This document shows, piece after piece, positions 61,852-64,000 of a stretch of 64,000 bases of DNA. Numbering within the stretch: the first letter of the stretch is position 1; the number at the start of each line of letters is the position of its first letter. Under the pieces are notes generated by a model. That model was not told where the DNA came from, ran no database searches, and was given only the letters and a program-made list of their open reading frames with translations. The DNA is from Aliterella atlantica CENA595 (lineage in GTDB: Bacteria > Cyanobacteriota > Cyanobacteriia > Cyanobacteriales > Chroococcidiopsidaceae), in the NCBI RefSeq assembly GCF_000952155.1, contig NZ_JYON01000022.1, forward strand, positions 1 through 64,000. Direction: 5' to 3'. A program made the translations under genes and the position numbers.

Positions 61852-63348
61852 ATGAGTATTACAAGAAGAGAGGCATTAAAAATTGGTGCGTTTGCTGGTG
61901 GTGCGCTGCTACTACCTATTGCACTCCAGCGCCGAGGATACAGCCTAAATGCTGGTAGCCCTCAACCTACGCCATTTCAAGTTAACTTACCGATCCCGCC
62001 AATTCTCAAACCTGTCCGCAGCGATGCAAATACCGATTACTACGAGATTAAAATGCAAAAAAGTCGGGTGAATATTTTGCCTGGACTAACAACAGAAGTT
62101 TGGGCTTATCAAGGTATGGTTCCTGGTCCTACAATCGTACAGACTCTAGGACGCAAATCTGTTGTTCGTTTTATCAATCATATCGATGTATCGACATCAA
62201 TTCATTTACATGGCATGGCATCACAACCGCAATACGATGGCTACCCAGAAGATTTAATTCTTCCAGGCTATTACAAGGATTACCACTATCCAAATAATCG
62301 CGCAGCAATGCTGTGGTATCACGACCACGCCGTTCATACAACTGCCCGTAACGTTTATATGGGATTGGCAGGAATGTACGTAGTTCAAGATCCAGCAGAA
62401 GCCGCTTTGAAGTTACCGCAAGGCAAGTACGATGTACCCTTGATAATTCAAGACAAACTATTTGCTAGCAATGGCTCGTTGGTCTTTAACGATGACAATC
62501 ATCATGGTCTAATGGGAGATGTAATTTTGGTAAATGGTGCGCCGTTCCCCAGAATGGCAGTAAGTGCGCGTAAGTACCGCTTCCGAGTTGTCAATGGCTC
62601 CAATTCACGCGCTTATAAATTAGCATTGAGTAATAAAGCAGACTTAATTGCGATCGCATCAGATGGCGGATTGCTGGCAAAGCCAGAGCCAACTAAAGAA
62701 CTGATAATCGGGATGGCAGAACGTTATGAGTTTGTCATTGACTTCTCTGCGTATCCTATTGGCACGCAAATAGTTTTGCAAAATCTCGGTCTTCCCAATA
62801 ATACAGACTACGATCTAACAGGGCAAATTATGCGATTTGATGTCGTAAGCAGAGAGGCTGATGATAGCACTGTACCTACTACCCTACGAGACCTCAAGCT
62901 GAACAAACAACCGTCAAGAGTAATTGAGAGGAGATGGACTTTCGACCATCGCAGTGAAATGTGGGTAATTAATGGCAATACTTGGGATAAAAACCGCATA
63001 GATGCCGATCCTGGTGCGGGAGGTACTGAAATTTGGAATTTTCAGAACAATAGTCGCGAGTGGTTCCATCCCGTCCACGTTCACCTAGTTGACTTTCAGA
63101 TTCTCTCTCGCGATGGTAAACCACCTTTTCCCTACGAGAGGGGTTGGAAGGATACAGTCTATCTGGGTGAAAATAATAACATTAGGGTGCTTGCTAAGTT
63201 TGATGAAGAGCGCCAAGGTAAATATATAATTCATTGCCACAACCTAGTTCATGAAGACCATGACATGATGACTCAATATCAAATCGGAACTACTGGCATA
63301 GATCCAATGTCAGCACCAGCAAAACCTTTGCCAGCACCGCCTTTGTGA
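61852..63348 (+). CDS. Tat-exported multicopper oxidase
   Basis: Oxidase of 498 residues of the bilirubin-oxidase/CotA/laccase-like group, which couples substrate or metal oxidation to reduction of oxygen to water. A twin-arginine signal (ITRREALKIGAFAGGALLL, 3-21) targets it to the periplasm. Copper ligands are seen in SIHLHGM (about 117-123), LWYHDHAVHTTARNVYMG (about 155-172), WFHPVHVHLVDFQIL (about 403-417) and the His-Cys-His of YIIHCHNLVHEDHDMM (about 461-476). GAGGAG precedes the ATG. Substrate could be Mn, Cu(I), or phenolics; not decidable from sequence. Confidence 0.93.
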   Translation: MSITRREALKIGAFAGGALLLPIALQRRGYSLNAGSPQPTPFQVNLPIPPILKPVRSDANTDYYEIKMQKSRVNILPGLTTEVWAYQGMVPGPTIVQTLGRKSVVRFINHIDVSTSIHLHGMASQPQYDGYPEDLILPGYYKDYHYPNNRAAMLWYHDHAVHTTARNVYMGLAGMYVVQDPAEAALKLPQGKYDVPLIIQDKLFASNGSLVFNDDNHHGLMGDVILVNGAPFPRMAVSARKYRFRVVNGSNSRAYKLALSNKADLIAIASDGGLLAKPEPTKELIIGMAERYEFVIDFSAYPIGTQIVLQNLGLPNNTDYDLTGQIMRFDVVSREADDSTVPTTLRDLKLNKQPSRVIERRWTFDHRSEMWVINGNTWDKNRIDADPGAGGTEIWNFQNNSREWFHPVHVHLVDFQILSRDGKPPFPYERGWKDTVYLGENNNIRVLAKFDEERQGKYIIHCHNLVHEDHDMMTQYQIGTTGIDPMSAPAKPLPAPPL

Positions 63349-63351
63349 TTG

Positions 63352-63380
63352 TAGGGTGCGTTGCTTTACAACGCACCCTA
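63352..63380. repeat. TAGGGTGCGTTG / CAACGCACCCTA hairpin
   Basis: Perfect 12-base arms around a CTTTA loop three bases after the oxidase stop. It belongs to the same palindrome type as 5374-5394 and 44657-44681, and may terminate transcription between the convergent genes. Confidence 0.8.
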
Positions 63381-63397
63381 TAAGATTGGCGATCGCA

Positions 63398-64000
63398 TCA
63401 ACAAACTACGGTTTCAAGATGTTGGTAAAACAGAGCAAGTTCATTGAGTGCTTTTAACTGTTTTTCTTGAGCAACATCAATCTTGGCTTTACGAGTTTCT
63501 CTATTATCCTGAATAGATAGTGCTTCACTATGTATGCTAAGTCTAGTCCTTTCATGCAGAAGTTCTGATAATTTCTTATCAAACGTCACAGCAAAAAAAG
63601 TATAGTCCAAATTATATTTAAACTGGCTCTCAATATTACATAATTGTAGTATTTCAATATCTGCTAATCCTTTAAGCTGCCCTTTCACAATCTTCGAGAC
63701 TGAAGCAGTTCTGCTGATTGACTCAGATCGAAATCCTTTAAGTTTTTGCTGTACCAAATTAGTTAAGGCGCTATCTGAATATACTTTCGGCTCCAAATGA
63801 GACGCAATAACATGATTTACAACACTTCTATCAAAATACTTCAGTCTTATTTTTTGTTTTGAAGCTACTTGATAAGCAAGGAGAAAGGGAGGTTTAAAAA
63901 GTTCGCATTTTACCTTTTTATTATTTTCATCACGCCAATCCATTTTATCAAAAAGCTCAAAAGTCATTCTTTTAAACTTGAGCTTATTGATGATATTCAG
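63398..64000 (-). CDS. Unknown protein, 5' end probably outside the window
   Basis: The frame runs from the stop at 63398 to the right edge without interruption. An ATG at 63967 would give 189 residues, but the eleven codons upstream of it are open (LNIINKLKFKR), so the gene may begin outside. The product is polar, Lys-rich and mostly helical, with FDRSVVNHVIASHLEPKV near the middle and a helical C terminus; no catalytic motif or membrane helix is visible. It is AT-rich and lacks HIP1 sites, unlike its neighbours. No family recognised. Confidence 0.6.
   Translation of the reverse strand: MNIINKLKFKRMTFELFDKMDWRDENNKKVKCELFKPPFLLAYQVASKQKIRLKYFDRSVVNHVIASHLEPKVYSDSALTNLVQQKLKGFRSESISRTASVSKIVKGQLKGLADIEILQLCNIESQFKYNLDYTFFAVTFDKKLSELLHERTRLSIHSEALSIQDNRETRKAKIDVAQEKQLKALNELALFYQHLETVVC

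Overview
The window is cyanobacterial chromosome. Evidence seen directly: the octamer GCGATCGC (HIP1) recurs throughout, inside and between genes; heptamer STRR repeats of two families (TAATTCG type and CAGTGAC/CAGTAAC type) sit between genes and even inside the RNase P RNA gene; and several genes are typical of cyanobacteria (CrtH carotenoid isomerase, Tab2/DUF1092, a HetZ-related protein, DUF6887/DUF6888, an Rbp-type RRM protein, a monocistronic groEL with a perfect CIRCE). STRR inside rnpB and a HetZ-related gene point towards the Chroococcidiopsis/Nostocales side of the phylum, but I cannot name a genus. No rRNA, tRNA, CRISPR array or intact transposase was seen.

Layout. 1-4.4 kb: edge of a plus-strand gene, a frameshifted gene remnant, an acyltransferase, a PepSY protein, a DUF2459 protein, a SemiSWEET sugar transporter and a TMEM14 protein. 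4.8-9.6 kb: a tight plus-strand cluster of a small membrane protein, two different dynamin-like GTPases and a J-domain protein. 9.6-12.2 kb: pyrB and a PadR regulator, with a divergent SDR epimerase behind a putative PadR operator. 12.4-17.2 kb: a multi-PAS histidine kinase and a REC-PAS-GGDEF-EAL regulator. 17.6-23.9 kb (minus): MgtE, MTA phosphorylase, an acidic disordered protein, Tab2, and a DUF1611 plus dipeptide-epimerase pair. 24.1-27.0 kb: an AT-rich, HIP1-free island with a large GTPase-like NTPase and a PD-(D/E)xK nuclease. 27.0-28.0 kb: three genes chained by ATGA overlaps, the middle one (aspartic protease) broken by a stop. 28.1-29.5 kb: nucleoside hydrolase and divergent cytosine deaminase. 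29.5-34.6 kb: a sugar ABC importer (two permeases, two binding proteins, no ATPase) with YebC. 34.6-39.0 kb: DUF2887 nuclease-like protein, glycine-zipper protein, Upp and a Cache-HAMP-PAS histidine kinase. 39.2-40.9 kb: a candidate small RNA with its own promoter and terminator, then crtH. 41.6-54.4 kb: HetZ-related protein, M61 peptidase, ComB-like phosphatase, a DUF6888/DUF6887 pair, a restriction-endonuclease-like protein, PutA-type bifunctional proline catabolic enzyme, LpdA, TrpC, rnpB and CorA. 54.5-64 kb: an OmpR-type two-component pair, a PEP-CTERM protein, groEL, an RRM protein, endonuclease V, a Tat-exported multicopper oxidase and an unknown gene running to the window edge.

How parts fit together: nucleobase salvage is represented three times (nucleoside hydrolase, cytosine deaminase, Upp) beside pyrB of de novo synthesis. 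Two Mg2+ transport families (MgtE, CorA) are present. The most promising uncharacterised systems are the membrane protein-dynamin-dynamin-J protein cluster and the GTPase-nuclease pair in the foreign-looking island. The most interesting non-coding signals are the small RNA ahead of crtH, the doubly invaded rnpB, and a possible ribosome-binding-site switch ahead of mgtE. All family names are from recognition of motifs; no database search was run.
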